From Clostridia bacterium (GTDB lineage Bacteria > Bacillota_A > Clostridia > Christensenellales > Aristaeellaceae), in assembly GCA_017509065.1 (NCBI GenBank), contig JAFWQM010000167.1, positions 1 through 34,049 on the forward strand: a stretch of DNA of 34,049 nucleotides, given 5' to 3'. The position numbers were made by a program, and so were the translations under genes. Of this stretch, positions 15,326 through 24,522 are shown in pieces. The stretch's first letter is position 1. Each line of letters starts with the position of its first letter. Below the pieces are notes generated by a model, which saw only the letters and a program-made list of their open reading frames with translations, did no database searches and had not been told where the DNA came from.

Positions 15326-15405
15326 TTATCTGTTGAGCCACATCAGGGTAAGGTTCTGAATGGGACCGCTTTGAGGGATGAGTCGAAGAAAGAGGAATGA
15401 CGGCC

Positions 15406-16056
15406 ATGAAGCATAAACGTCTGAACCGGGACAGATGGGGATTTCAATATTATCCGTACTACCAAATGAGGATTGATCAAGCGCTGTTTCATGGAATGGT
15501 CTGCCTGATCCGCATGACGGATGGGAAAGCAAATTACTGGAAAATGCCAAAGGCAGGAAAAATTCAGGTTACAGGTTCCGGCATGACCTGGCTTGAACTG
15601 ATTCCGGATGGCGCCAACCATGTGATAACGGTCAAGTATTTCCCGGACGGTGCTCATGACGCAGGGAGGAAACAGTATCCGGTTCCCATGAACCCGCTGT
15701 ACCAGCCGTCGATCTGGTATGTAGATATCATTGAGGGGATCGAATATGATGAGTACGGCATCGCTGTATTCATCGACAAATATCTTGATGTCATCTTTAC
15801 CCCGGAAGGGGATGTAAAGATCGATGACCGGGACGAACTGGACAAGGCTTATGCCTCAGGTGAACTGACGAAAGCACAATATGATGCGGCATTGTCGGAA
15901 TGCGATCGGGTTCTTCGTGAATATTGTGATGACATCCGGAGAACAGATCAATGGTGCGCGCAAATCAGGCAGTTGGCAGAAGCGCGGATAACTGCCGGGG
16001 AACCTGTCAAACTGTGCAAAGAGACCGCCGCGCTGAAGAACAGGAAACACTTTTGA
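15406..16056 (+). CDS. DUF402-domain protein (Ntdp-like nucleotide phosphatase fold)
   Basis: A 216-residue protein with a DUF402 domain. The diagnostic region is WYVDIIEGIEYDEYGIAVFI, continuing as a YLDVIFTPEGDVKIDDRDEL stretch and then an acidic helix (DKAYASGELTKAQYDAAL), the usual DUF402 ending. Characterised relatives (bacterial Ntdp, FomD) hydrolyse nucleoside tri-/diphosphates or nucleotidyl conjugates. The extra N- and C-terminal parts have no clear match. ATG 15406 is preferred over the in-frame ATG 15397 because AGAGGA lies about 9 nt upstream of it. An HD phosphohydrolase gene follows after 42 nt in apparent operon, and both look less GC-rich than the tail genes. Activity is inferred from family only. 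Confidence 0.75.
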   Translation: MKHKRLNRDRWGFQYYPYYQMRIDQALFHGMVCLIRMTDGKANYWKMPKAGKIQVTGSGMTWLELIPDGANHVITVKYFPDGAHDAGRKQYPVPMNPLYQPSIWYVDIIEGIEYDEYGIAVFIDKYLDVIFTPEGDVKIDDRDELDKAYASGELTKAQYDAALSECDRVLREYCDDIRRTDQWCAQIRQLAEARITAGEPVKLCKETAALKNRKHF

Positions 16057-16098
16057 GTTTTCTGTTCAAGGGGACAGTAGACAGGGGGCTGAAATTCC

Positions 16099-17088
16099 TT
16101 GGACATATGGAAGAATTATGACAGCGAAATACCGGAGATCATAAGCCAGTTGTCTGACGTTCCGGAGATAATCCGCCTGCAGCATGTGGGGATGAATTGC
16201 GGATGTGAATATACATCTTTTCCGGTGTTCAGAGCAATGAAAGAACGGTATACCAGGTATGATCACAGCATGGGAACAGCTATGATTGTCTGGCGTTTTA
16301 CACACTCTGCCGCGCAGACGCTGGCGGCAGCATTCCATGATATAGCGACTCCCTGCTTTGCGCATGTCGTCGATTTCATGGCCGGTGATCATATGAAACA
16401 GGAAACTACGGAAAGCAGGACGCTCGAGATGATTGCGGGCTCTGCTGAAATCCGGAGAGTGCTGGAAGACATGAGTGTGGACGATATAGCGGATTATCAC
16501 AGGTATCCTGTGGCTGATAACGATTCACCAAGGCTTTCCGGGGACCGCCTGGAGTACACACTTGGAAACCTGGTAAACTATGGACGACTGAGTGAAAAAC
16601 AGGCCAGGGCGTATCTTGATGACCTGAAGGTCTGTATCAATGGAGAGAGTGTACCCGAACTGGCTTTTCAACATGCGGATACAGCTGTTGATTTTGCTTA
16701 CGGTGCTTTGGAAATGGGAAAGATATATGTTTCCGAAGAAGACCGGTTTGCAATGGAAATGCTGGCGATAATCCTGAAGGATGCTGTTAATACAGGGATC
16801 ATCAGCATGGATGACTTGTGGACTACGGAAGAACAGGTGATTGAAAAGCTGAAGCGGAATCATCATTTTCTTAACCGCTGGAATCACTTTTGTGGATATT
16901 ATCAGATCAACCGGGGAACAGGAACAGTTATTCACGCAAAGAAGCGGTATATTGATCCGCTTGTCGAGAATGCCGGACGAGTAACTGAAATCTGCGGCGA
17001 ATTCAAAACGGCGGTGGATGAATTCCTGAATGAATCCCAAGAAGTGCCATTAAGCGGACTGTCGTATGAATACATTGCAGGGGAATGA
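16099..17088 (+). CDS. HD-domain phosphohydrolase, dNTPase/SAMHD1-like
   Basis: A 329-residue HD-superfamily protein. The metal-binding set is visible: His56 in RYDHSMGTA, His80-Asp81 in AFHDIATPCFAHVVDF and an Asp in LSGDRLEYTLGN (about 149). The HD(I)xxPxFxH and DRLEY signatures resemble dGTPase/SAMHD1-type deoxynucleotide triphosphohydrolases rather than signalling phosphodiesterases. The C-terminal half is helical. TTG 16099 follows AGGGGGCTG. It is in tandem with the DUF402 gene and sits between Dit and Tal, where no tail assembly role is known for such enzymes. Nucleotide depletion as defence or counter-defence is a reasonable hypothesis but unproven. Confidence 0.82.
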   Translation: MDIWKNYDSEIPEIISQLSDVPEIIRLQHVGMNCGCEYTSFPVFRAMKERYTRYDHSMGTAMIVWRFTHSAAQTLAAAFHDIATPCFAHVVDFMAGDHMKQETTESRTLEMIAGSAEIRRVLEDMSVDDIADYHRYPVADNDSPRLSGDRLEYTLGNLVNYGRLSEKQARAYLDDLKVCINGESVPELAFQHADTAVDFAYGALEMGKIYVSEEDRFAMEMLAIILKDAVNTGIISMDDLWTTEEQVIEKLKRNHHFLNRWNHFCGYYQINRGTGTVIHAKKRYIDPLVENAGRVTEICGEFKTAVDEFLNESQEVPLSGLSYEYIAGE

Positions 17089-17226
17089 GTAATAAAAGGG
17101 CAGGGTAGAATTTTTTTACTTGATTACTAAAGGTTAATCAGGCGAAGCAACCGATAACTGTCAATTTCGGCGAATTATCGACCATTAGCTGTTGTGACAA
17201 TCCTATCTTCCAAGGAAAACCATTTG

Positions 17227-17256
17227 CGTCGTCCACATGGGCGGCGTTTTCATTTT
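17227..17256 (+). terminator. Terminator-like hairpin before Tal
   Basis: CGTCGTCC (17227-17234) pairs with GGGCGGCG (17239-17246; two G-U pairs) around ACAT, followed by TTTTCATTTT. The TAGGAGGTGAG ribosome binding site of Tal begins within 10 nt. The rest of the 190-nt gap after the HD gene is AT-rich and contains TGATTA/TAATCA (17121-17140). Confidence 0.65.
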
Positions 17257-17278
17257 GCCCTCTAGGAGGTGAGGCCCA

Positions 17279-20170
17279 TTGATCTGCGTTTATCCGGCTG
17301 ACTGCGCGGACTTTTCTACCAACGGCAATGGGGTACTCACTCCTCTGACCGCCCAGGTGACGGAAACGCTGAACGGAGAATATGAGCTGCAGCTGACGCA
17401 TCCCATTGACGCGCATGGAAAGTGGCGGCGGCTGGTGGAGGGATGCATCCTCCGCGCTCCCGTTCCCGCTGCCATGACGCCCCGCGTCAGCTTCACAGCG
17501 CCTGGGGACGATAACCACACCGAGGTCTGGCGGGTACACACAGACTTCTCCGGGGCTGAAACCAGAGGCGGGACACTGAACCTGCGGAACGGCCCCGGCA
17601 GGGAGTACAAGATTCTTGCTGCTTACAAGAACACCTCTCTGGTTCAGGTCATCGCAAAAACAAATGCTTCCTGGTATGAAGTCACCGCCCCGGACGGGAA
17701 GCACGGGTATATGTCCACCACCTATCTGGTGTTTGATCACCAGGAAGGTTCCGCGTCGGAGGCTGTTTCTTCCGTCGTGGAAGAACGCCAGCTGCGTGAT
17801 CAGCCCTTCCGCATTTACCGGGTAGTGCCGGAACTGGACAAGGTATCGGTATATGCCCGCCATGTTTTCTATGATCTCATGGACAACATGATCCAGTCCT
17901 ACAAGCCCTCGTCCTCCACGGCGGGGGCTTCCGTCGTTCAGGGGATCAGCAGTCATTGCCTTTCCGAACACGGCTTCACCTTTTATTCCGATCTCTCCAG
18001 TACAGCAGAAGATGTGGCCTTTGAAAATGTGAATCCCGCGGACGCCATCATGGGCGACGAAGGGTTCATCGCCAACTACGGTGGGGAGCTTCAGAGGGAC
18101 TGGTTCGATGTGTTTCTGGTAGAGCGTGTGGGCAAGGATACCAACGTGCAGATCCGCCAAGGCAAGAACCTGCTGGGAATCAGCTACGATGTGGATGTTT
18201 CGGATGTGGTGACCCGAATCATGCCCACTGGTCAGGACAAGGACGGCGAGGTGCTGTACCTGCCTGAACTGTTTCTCGACAGTGAAAACATCCAAGCCTA
18301 TCCCCATCCCAAGTGGATACACTTGCCGGTTTCGGACGCGAAGGAGTCTGAGGATCAGGACGAGCCGAAAACCAAAGAACAGTGTTATATCGAAATGCGG
18401 GAAGCGGCCCAGGCGCAGTTTGACGCAGGCTGCGATCTTCCGACTGTTACCCTGACTGTCAGTTTTATCAACTGCCCGGATACGGAAGAATACAAGCCCT
18501 ACGGGTTTTTGCAGACCATTTATCTGGGGGACGCTGTTCGTGTGCAGGCTCCCCGGATCGGGGTCATGGTGTCCATGCGGATGACCCAGTACACATACGA
18601 CTGCCTGCTGAAAAAGTACACCTCTATGACTCTGGGGACTGTGGCCGATACGGTGGAGAGCAATGTGATCTCCGCCCGGCAGCTTCCTTCCGGGATCATC
18701 ACCGGCAGCAAGCTGGCTATCAATTCCGTGGGAACAGGGCAGCTGCAAAGCGGCTCCGTCAGTTCCGCGCAGATTCAGATGGCGGCGATTGAAACGGCGC
18801 ATATCCAGGATGCGGCGATCACCCGCGCCAAGGTGGGAGAAGCGGCCATCGGTGAAGCGCAGATCGCGGACGCTGCCATCGGCACGGCAAAGATTCAGGA
18901 CGCGGCAGTGGGTAGGGCCAAGATCGCGGACGGCGCTATCGGCACAGCGCAGATCGGGGATGCCGCTATCATCCGCGCCAAGATCGGTGACGCTGCCATC
19001 GGAACCGCTCAGATCGAGGACGGCGTCATTACCACCGCGAAGATCGGTACCGGCGAAATCCAGGAAGCCAATATCCATGACGCAGCCATCACCAGCGCGA
19101 AGATCGGCGCGGGCGAGATCAAACGGGCGAACATTGAGGACGGCGCAATCGGTACTGCCAAGATCGAGGACGCCGCTATCACCAACGCGAAGATCGGCGG
19201 CGCGGCGGTCGGAACGGCGAATATCCAAGACGCCTCCATTGTCGCTGCCAAAATCCTGGATGGGGAAATCGTGACCGCAAAAATCGCTGATCTGGCTGTA
19301 ACCGGCGCGAAGATCGCAGACCTCGCCGTGACCACCGCGAAAATTGCGCAGGCAGCGATCACCAACGCCCAGATCGCCAATGCCGCTGTAGACACAGCGC
19401 AGATCGCCCTGGGTGCGATCACTGCCGCCCTAATAGCCAACGGCGCAGTCGGGACGGCCCAGATCGCGGATGCCAGCATCACGGACGCCAAGGTTGTCTC
19501 CCTGAACGCGGATGTGATTACATCAGGCACCTTGGCAACTGAACGGTTGATTATCCGGGGTGACGACGGCCTGATCTATGAAATCAACGCCCAGGCTTCC
19601 GGCCTTTCCGTTCAGGAATTGCAGCAGGAAAAGTACAGGCAGCAGCTGAGCGGCACGGTGCTGGTGGCCCGGTCGGTGACAGCGGAACAGATTGCCGCCG
19701 CGACGATCACAGCGAATGAGATTCTGTCCGGAACCATCACAGGCGACAAGATCGCCGCCGTGACGATTGAAGGTTCCAATATCAAGGCCGGGGCCATCAC
19801 CACCAGCCATGTGTCCTCTGATTTTGGGCAGACCCTTGATCTATCCAGCAATACTGGCATCAACCAACGGGTGGAGCGGGTGTATTCGGATATGGATGAC
19901 CTGGTGGGCTTCCGCATCGAGATCATCTCCACGTCGGATATTCTCTCCGAGGATATTCAGCAAACCACCCTGTCAGCACGGGTGTGGCATGGCAGCCAAA
20001 ATGTGACAGACACCCTTCCTGCTGCCCGTTTTCAATGGAAAAGGAAGTCGGCGGATACAACAGCGGACGCTTTGTGGAATGCCGCGCATACCGGGATGAA
20101 GAGCATCCTGCTGACCACCAGGGATGTGCTGTACAGCGCGACCTATGACTGTGAGCTGTTGAAGGAATAG
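17279..20170 (+). CDS. Tail-associated protein Tal with SH3b insertion and decapeptide-repeat shaft
   Basis: A 963-residue baseplate hub protein. Residues 1-95 and about 155-480 form the Tal/prophage endopeptidase-type hub ([20 protein letters not shown] at 23-42; [16 protein letters not shown] in the later part). An SH3b domain ([20 protein letters not shown] onward, about 97-152) is inserted near the N terminus and may contact peptidoglycan. Residues 497-736 are 24 exact-register ten-residue repeats of the A-[KQ]-I-x-[DA]-x-A-[IV]-x-[TR] type, a likely trimeric shaft. A globular C-terminal part includes Ig-like strands. TTG 17279 follows AGGAGGTGAGGCCCA. No protease catalytic motif was identified, so peptidase activity is not claimed. 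Confidence 0.85.
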   Translation: MICVYPADCADFSTNGNGVLTPLTAQVTETLNGEYELQLTHPIDAHGKWRRLVEGCILRAPVPAAMTPRVSFTAPGDDNHTEVWRVHTDFSGAETRGGTLNLRNGPGREYKILAAYKNTSLVQVIAKTNASWYEVTAPDGKHGYMSTTYLVFDHQEGSASEAVSSVVEERQLRDQPFRIYRVVPELDKVSVYARHVFYDLMDNMIQSYKPSSSTAGASVVQGISSHCLSEHGFTFYSDLSSTAEDVAFENVNPADAIMGDEGFIANYGGELQRDWFDVFLVERVGKDTNVQIRQGKNLLGISYDVDVSDVVTRIMPTGQDKDGEVLYLPELFLDSENIQAYPHPKWIHLPVSDAKESEDQDEPKTKEQCYIEMREAAQAQFDAGCDLPTVTLTVSFINCPDTEEYKPYGFLQTIYLGDAVRVQAPRIGVMVSMRMTQYTYDCLLKKYTSMTLGTVADTVESNVISARQLPSGIITGSKLAINSVGTGQLQSGSVSSAQIQMAAIETAHIQDAAITRAKVGEAAIGEAQIADAAIGTAKIQDAAVGRAKIADGAIGTAQIGDAAIIRAKIGDAAIGTAQIEDGVITTAKIGTGEIQEANIHDAAITSAKIGAGEIKRANIEDGAIGTAKIEDAAITNAKIGGAAVGTANIQDASIVAAKILDGEIVTAKIADLAVTGAKIADLAVTTAKIAQAAITNAQIANAAVDTAQIALGAITAALIANGAVGTAQIADASITDAKVVSLNADVITSGTLATERLIIRGDDGLIYEINAQASGLSVQELQQEKYRQQLSGTVLVARSVTAEQIAAATITANEILSGTITGDKIAAVTIEGSNIKAGAITTSHVSSDFGQTLDLSSNTGINQRVERVYSDMDDLVGFRIEIISTSDILSEDIQQTTLSARVWHGSQNVTDTLPAARFQWKRKSADTTADALWNAAHTGMKSILLTTRDVLYSATYDCELLKE
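18767..19486 (+). repeat. 24 tandem 30-bp repeats encoding decapeptides in Tal
   Basis: From residue 497 every tenth position keeps Ala, with Ile two residues later and Ile/Val at position eight. Examples are [40 protein letters not shown] and [10 protein letters not shown]. The register is unbroken for 24 units. The DNA copies share GCxAAGATCGxxGACGC-type blocks, so copy-number change by slippage or recombination is plausible. Confidence 0.9.
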
Positions 20171-20220
20171 TATGCTTTCCGTGCCACCACGCAGGTATGA
20201 AAAAGTCGTTATATTTCAAA

Positions 20221-20249
20221 TTGATATCTCCTTGTGGGGGGCTTATAAT
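20221..20249 (+). promoter_or_regulatory. Near-consensus sigma-A promoter
   Basis: TTGATA (20221-20226), exactly 17 nt, TATAAT (20244-20249), upstream of AAGGAGG and the ATG at 20279. CTCCTTGT (20228-20235) and ACAAGGAG (20262-20269) form an 8-bp inverted repeat spanning the promoter spacer and the ribosome binding site. The left arm would not be transcribed, so it may be an operator. Confidence 0.85.
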
Positions 20250-20278
20250 AAAACCGAAAAAACAAGGAGGTTCACATT

Positions 20279-20716
20279 ATGAAAGAAGCTTTTTCAATCA
20301 ATGATCTTGCAATGATCACTGGCTTATCAACACGAACAATCAGAACTTACATTACAACGGGTTTTCTGTCAGGAGAGAAGATCGACGGGGCATGGGTGTT
20401 TACTCACGAACAGGTTCTGGCATTTATCGAAAACAAAGCAGTGCAGCCGTCGATAAAAGCAAAGAAGAATGCAATCGTCTTTGATTTCCTGGGCACAAAG
20501 CCTTACAACAACGACAAGATGTGCACGATTCTCGATTTGGCTGCCAAAGAGGCATTGACCGCATCCGTTTTCTTCTGTGAGAAAATATCAGAATGCAGCC
20601 CGGAAGCTGAATTGCGCTTTGCTTCTGATCCTGTTGGAACAGGCGTGCGATTGATTCTCAGCGGCAGTCCGAAGGATGTCATGAATCTTATGAACCAGTA
20701 TTACGATAAGCAATAA
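20279..20716 (+). CDS. MerR-like helix-turn-helix protein (cargo gene)
   Basis: A 145-residue protein with an N-terminal winged-HTH of MerR/excisionase type (FSINDLAMITGLSTRTIRTY, TGFLSGEKIDGAWVFTHEQV; residues 5-50). A C-terminal domain of about 85 residues (AIVFDFLGTKPYNNDKMCTI ... GVRLILSGSPKDVMNLMNQY) could bind a ligand or mediate multimerisation. It has its own near-consensus promoter, a strong ribosome binding site (AAGGAGG) and a terminator, so it is expressed independently of the late operon. It looks more AT-rich than the flanking tail genes. This is the classic form of a moron gene. Target unknown; autoregulation through the promoter inverted repeat is possible. Confidence 0.8.
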   Translation: MKEAFSINDLAMITGLSTRTIRTYITTGFLSGEKIDGAWVFTHEQVLAFIENKAVQPSIKAKKNAIVFDFLGTKPYNNDKMCTILDLAAKEALTASVFFCEKISECSPEAELRFASDPVGTGVRLILSGSPKDVMNLMNQYYDKQ

Positions 20717-20766
20717 TTCTGGACAACAACTGAAAGCGAGAAGAACACAGCCTGTTGATATAAGGG

Positions 20767-20795
20767 AAGCGTCTCTGCGGAGGCGCTTTTCTTTT
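20767..20795 (+). terminator. Intrinsic terminator of the MerR-like gene
   Basis: AAGCGTCTC (20767-20775) pairs with GAGGCGCTT (20780-20788) around TGCG, followed by TTCTTTT. It closes the independent transcription unit that begins with the promoter at 20221. Confidence 0.88.
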
Positions 20796-20822
20796 ACATA
20801 TTTTTGGAGGAGGGAGATACAC

Positions 20823-22634
20823 GTGCCTATTATTGCCACAGGATCGAAAACGATCATTGACCTTTCCGACGGGAAAAGCCTGTCCTATTATCTGGGGGCG
20901 AACCAGCCCCGGACACAGATCAACGATGTGAACGCGAACAGCTATAGCCCGGACTGGACGACCACAGCGGGAAAGCTGGTGATCACACCCGTCATCTATG
21001 CCAACCAGACTGCCATCGCCTTGAACGCTTCTGGGCTGACAATCACATGGAAAAGAAAAGAAGGCTCCGGCTCCGAGGCAAGCCTGGCGACAGGCGAAAC
21101 CGTCAGCGGCAACATCCTGACTGTCAATCAGAACAAGCTGTCGTCCATTACCAGCGGGCTTCTTACGTACATCGCCTATGTTGCTTACGTCGATCCTGAC
21201 ACGGGATTAACTATTAATGCCACGGCAGATGTTTCCTTCGCACTGATCAAAACCGGCCAGAACGCTAAATCCGCCTGGATCAGCGGTGAGCAGGTCTTCA
21301 AGTATGACAACGAGGGCACGGCCGCTCCCACGCAGATCACCCTGACCGCGAATCTCCAGAATGTCACGATGGGAAAGTGGCAGTACAAGAACAGTTCCGG
21401 CAATTGGACGGATTATCCCACGACCGCCGATAACGCCAGTATCACAGGGACATCGCTCGTTGTGAAACCCACTCACGCCATCTGGGTCGGAGAAACAGCC
21501 ATCCTTCGGATCACCACCAGCGACAACTCCATCGGGGACACCACGTCTATCTACAAGGTAACAGACGGCGCGACAGGCGGACAGGGCAATCCTGGCCAGA
21601 ATGCTTCCATCGTCTTTTTATCGAACGAAAACATGACGTTCGCCGGTACCAAGGATGGCAAGGTTGCCGCTACCACAAAAACCTGCAATGTGGTGGCCTA
21701 TACCGGTACTACGAAGGTAACGCCCACCGTAGGCACCCCCACCGGCCAGCCGTCTGGCATGACCGTTACCGTAGGGAGCGCTTCAAATAATGAAATCCCT
21801 CTTACCATCACCATTGCAGCCAACTCCACCCTGGGCGGTTCCGGCCAGCTGAACGGTGTGGTCAACGTGCCCATTACGTCCCCCGTCAGCACCACGCTGC
21901 AGATTCAGTGGAGCAAAGTCAATACCGGCGCTTCCGGCACCACGCCGGTCGTGTTCTCCCTGTACGCCCCGCAGGGAACGGTGTTCAACAACGGGGAAGG
22001 AAGCCTGACGATCCAGACAGCGGCTTATTCCGGCACCACCGCCATCACCAGCGGCGCGACCTATGCCTGGGCCAAATATACCAACGGTTCCTGGACAACC
22101 ATTTCCGGGCAGACCGGCGCTTCACTCACAGTCAACGGTTCCGATGTTACTGGCATGGCGTCCTATAAGTGTACGATGACGTACTCCAGCAAAACCTACA
22201 CGGACGTCATTACCCTCATTGACAAGACGGATAATTACCAGGCGGACATCGACAGCACGGCGGGCGACATTTTCAAAAATACCGTGGGTACGACTTGCCT
22301 GATCTGCCGCCTGTGGCAGAACGGAGCAGAGGTTGATCCCCTGAAAAGCACCACCTTCTCCGCTTCTGATCCTTCTTCGCCCGCAACCGGAGATTTTTAC
22401 TACAAGATCGATACGACCACCGCTACCACCAAGCTCATGCGGTACAGCGGTTCCGCCTGGGTGGATGTGACCAGCAACGCTACTTACAAGCACACCAAAA
22501 CCTATACCTGGTACCGCCGGGATAAGGACGGTGATCCCATGGACAGCGGCGCGGCCTATGCCAGCGGTAAAGTCATCTATGTGGACGGGGACGATGTGGA
22601 TGTGAAAACGGTGTTTGTGTGTGAGGTAGAGTAA
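20823..22634 (+). CDS. Baseplate/tail protein with Ig-like domains
   Basis: A 603-residue Ser/Thr-rich beta protein starting GTG after GGAGGAGGGAG. The N-terminal TIIDLSDGKSLSYYLGANQ resembles baseplate-attachment leaders of streptococcal and clostridial tail proteins, and the following gene begins similarly (TIADLSDATAE). Several Ig-like/BppU-like segments follow, for example TLTANLQNVTMGKWQYKNSS, TYAWAKYTNGSWTTISGQTG and YKCTMTYSSKTYTDVITLID. A short Gly-rich GATGGQGNPGQNAS linker lies near 252-265. No enzyme motif is seen. It is a likely structural or host-binding part of the baseplate. Confidence 0.7.
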   Translation: MPIIATGSKTIIDLSDGKSLSYYLGANQPRTQINDVNANSYSPDWTTTAGKLVITPVIYANQTAIALNASGLTITWKRKEGSGSEASLATGETVSGNILTVNQNKLSSITSGLLTYIAYVAYVDPDTGLTINATADVSFALIKTGQNAKSAWISGEQVFKYDNEGTAAPTQITLTANLQNVTMGKWQYKNSSGNWTDYPTTADNASITGTSLVVKPTHAIWVGETAILRITTSDNSIGDTTSIYKVTDGATGGQGNPGQNASIVFLSNENMTFAGTKDGKVAATTKTCNVVAYTGTTKVTPTVGTPTGQPSGMTVTVGSASNNEIPLTITIAANSTLGGSGQLNGVVNVPITSPVSTTLQIQWSKVNTGASGTTPVVFSLYAPQGTVFNNGEGSLTIQTAAYSGTTAITSGATYAWAKYTNGSWTTISGQTGASLTVNGSDVTGMASYKCTMTYSSKTYTDVITLIDKTDNYQADIDSTAGDIFKNTVGTTCLICRLWQNGAEVDPLKSTTFSASDPSSPATGDFYYKIDTTTATTKLMRYSGSAWVDVTSNATYKHTKTYTWYRRDKDGDPMDSGAAYASGKVIYVDGDDVDVKTVFVCEVE

Positions 22635-22653
22635 ATGCGCTCCGCCTCTTTTT
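22623..22653 (+). terminator. Terminator-like hairpin overlapping the stop of the Ig-like protein gene
   Basis: GAGGTAGAG (22623-22631) pairs with CTCCGCCTC (22640-22648; one mismatch, one G-U), followed by TTTTT. The next ribosome binding site (GGGAGGTGATG) starts about 10 nt later. Confidence 0.6.
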
Positions 22654-22675
22654 CTGATTGAGGGAGGTGATGTTT

Positions 22676-24457
22676 ATGATCGCGCAGGCGCAGTACACCA
22701 TTGCCGATCTTTCGGACGCGACCGCAGAGGTCGTTGTAGGCACACAAGCCGCTTCCACCAACGCCTGGACGGGGAACGCAACCTTCTCTGAACTGCGGGA
22801 CGGGCAGTCTATCCTGTACTGGCTGCCGTTCGCGGGCACTTCGTCCAACGCTACGCTGAATCTCACGTTGTCGAACGGGCAGACCACTGGCGCTGTTCCC
22901 GTTTACATCAACGGAACAACCCGGTGCACAACCCATGTGGCCGTTGGAAACATTACCCTGATGACCTACCGGGCCAACACGCCTATTGCGGGCAGCGGCA
23001 GCTATACCGGCTGGTGGATCAACCGGAACCAGGACACAACCACCAACTACTACGACAGGATCAACTATAAGGCTTCCGTTACCGCCGTCGGCGCGATTGC
23101 GGCCGGGAAGCTGGGGGTGTTCAACAGCGCCGGAAAGCTCATGCTGCTCTCCACGACAGCCTTCGATGTGACCAAGCCGATCCTGTATGTGGGCACAGCT
23201 TACAAAACCTCCGCCCTGACCCAGACGAACAACTATATCTCCTGGGGCACGGCCTTCTCCCTGGCAAGCACAGTATCCGGCTTTTCCGGGACTGCCGGAG
23301 CGACGGTGTACATTAAAGGAACGCTGAACGGCTCTATGTTCACGCCCGCCACTGGGGTGCTGACTACAACGGTTCCCACGACAGAGGACGGATATACCTA
23401 TATCCTGCTGGGCTTGATGAGCACAACCGTCAATGCCGTGCTGGCACCGGAGCATCCCATGTTCCGGTACTACAACGGCGGCTTCAAGGCCATTTCCCAG
23501 ATCGCCTATGAAGCGTATGTAGCAGCGGAAGAAGCGCAGGAGGACATAGATAACCTGGAGGTCGGCGGCAGGAATTACATTCTCCAATCCAGCGCGCAAG
23601 CCGAATCAAACGGGTACCTGATCTGGACGTATGAGGTTTCTACACCTTTGGAAGCGGGGGAAGAATATACTGTCTCCATGTGCGTTTCGCCTGCTTCCGA
23701 TGTGTCGGCTTTCGGTGTGTGGCTGTCCACAGGGTACGCGAAACAATGCGAATTGCCTGTGTCCGGCGAGGAAAGGCAGATCGTCTCGCAAACCTTCACC
23801 GCTTTCTATTACGCGAACAAAACGCCGGAGGATGACGCCTATCATGCCTGTGTCCGGGTATACCGTATGCCGCAGCCCGCTTCCGGCACGACTGTCGGTG
23901 TTTCCAAGATTCACTGGATCAAGGTGGAAAAAGGCAACAGGGCCTCCGACTATACCGCCGCCCCGGAAGACAGCGAGACATCCCTGGAGCTAAAGCTCGC
24001 TTCTGTTCGCGCTCAGATCAGCACAGAAGCGGATAGCATCCGGTCGGAAGTGCAATCCACCTATGCTCTGGCCAGTGATATGTCCCAGGTGCGCTCCCAG
24101 GTCGGCACCCTTTCCGAGCAAACAGCAACGAATTACACCTGGGCCGTGACGCGGATCAACCAGCTGCAGCAGGATATGGCCACCGGCCTGGAAGCTACGG
24201 AAGAACAGCTGGACGTCATCCGTAATTACATGACTTTCGGGGAGAACGGCCTCATCATCGGCAAAAGCGGGAATCCTTTCACGTTCCGCGTCGTGAACGA
24301 CAGGCTGTCTTTTTATATGAATGATAGCGAAGTTGCTTATTTGTCCAATAACAAATTGTACGTTACCCAGGCCGAAATCCTGACGAAGCTGATCATCGGG
24401 CGTTTTGGTTTCGAGCCCCAGGAAAACGGGAACCTGTCCCTGGTCTATAACGGATAA
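22676..24457 (+). CDS. Tail fibre / receptor-binding protein with carbohydrate-binding-like domain
   Basis: A 593-residue protein; ATG 22676 is preferred over TTG 22658 because GGGAGGTGATG lies just upstream of it. The N-terminal TIADLSDATAE leader is followed by a beta-rich part (to about 285), a helix AYEAYVAAEEAQEDIDNL, then a jelly-roll-like carbohydrate-binding domain (GGRNYILQSSAQ ... KVEKGNRASDYTAAPED, about 300-430). A coiled-coil stalk (SLELKLASVRAQISTEADSI onward) leads to a C-terminal tip (YMTFGENGLIIGKSGNPFTF ... LIIGRFGFEPQENGNLSLVY) typical of Firmicutes siphophage baseplate fibres. It probably recognises cell-wall glycans. A T-less hairpin GTGGC/GCCAC (24472-24486) follows. Confidence 0.78.
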   Translation: MIAQAQYTIADLSDATAEVVVGTQAASTNAWTGNATFSELRDGQSILYWLPFAGTSSNATLNLTLSNGQTTGAVPVYINGTTRCTTHVAVGNITLMTYRANTPIAGSGSYTGWWINRNQDTTTNYYDRINYKASVTAVGAIAAGKLGVFNSAGKLMLLSTTAFDVTKPILYVGTAYKTSALTQTNNYISWGTAFSLASTVSGFSGTAGATVYIKGTLNGSMFTPATGVLTTTVPTTEDGYTYILLGLMSTTVNAVLAPEHPMFRYYNGGFKAISQIAYEAYVAAEEAQEDIDNLEVGGRNYILQSSAQAESNGYLIWTYEVSTPLEAGEEYTVSMCVSPASDVSAFGVWLSTGYAKQCELPVSGEERQIVSQTFTAFYYANKTPEDDAYHACVRVYRMPQPASGTTVGVSKIHWIKVEKGNRASDYTAAPEDSETSLELKLASVRAQISTEADSIRSEVQSTYALASDMSQVRSQVGTLSEQTATNYTWAVTRINQLQQDMATGLEATEEQLDVIRNYMTFGENGLIIGKSGNPFTFRVVNDRLSFYMNDSEVAYLSNNKLYVTQAEILTKLIIGRFGFEPQENGNLSLVYNG

Positions 24458-24522
24458 ATATGCCCCCGCCTGTGGCTGGCTGCCACGAACATGGGGTAAA
24501 AATATAGTAACAGGAGAGCAGC

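Noticed and set aside
17138..19228. Minus-strand open frame (696 codons) opposite Tal with Asp/Leu/Arg repeats
   Set aside because: The repeats are only the antisense of the decapeptide shaft; no start signal or known fold.
24472..24486. GTGGC-TGGCT-GCCAC hairpin after the receptor-binding protein as a terminator
   Set aside because: Five-bp stem without a T tract; it shares its loop with the 7138 hairpin but is too weak to call.
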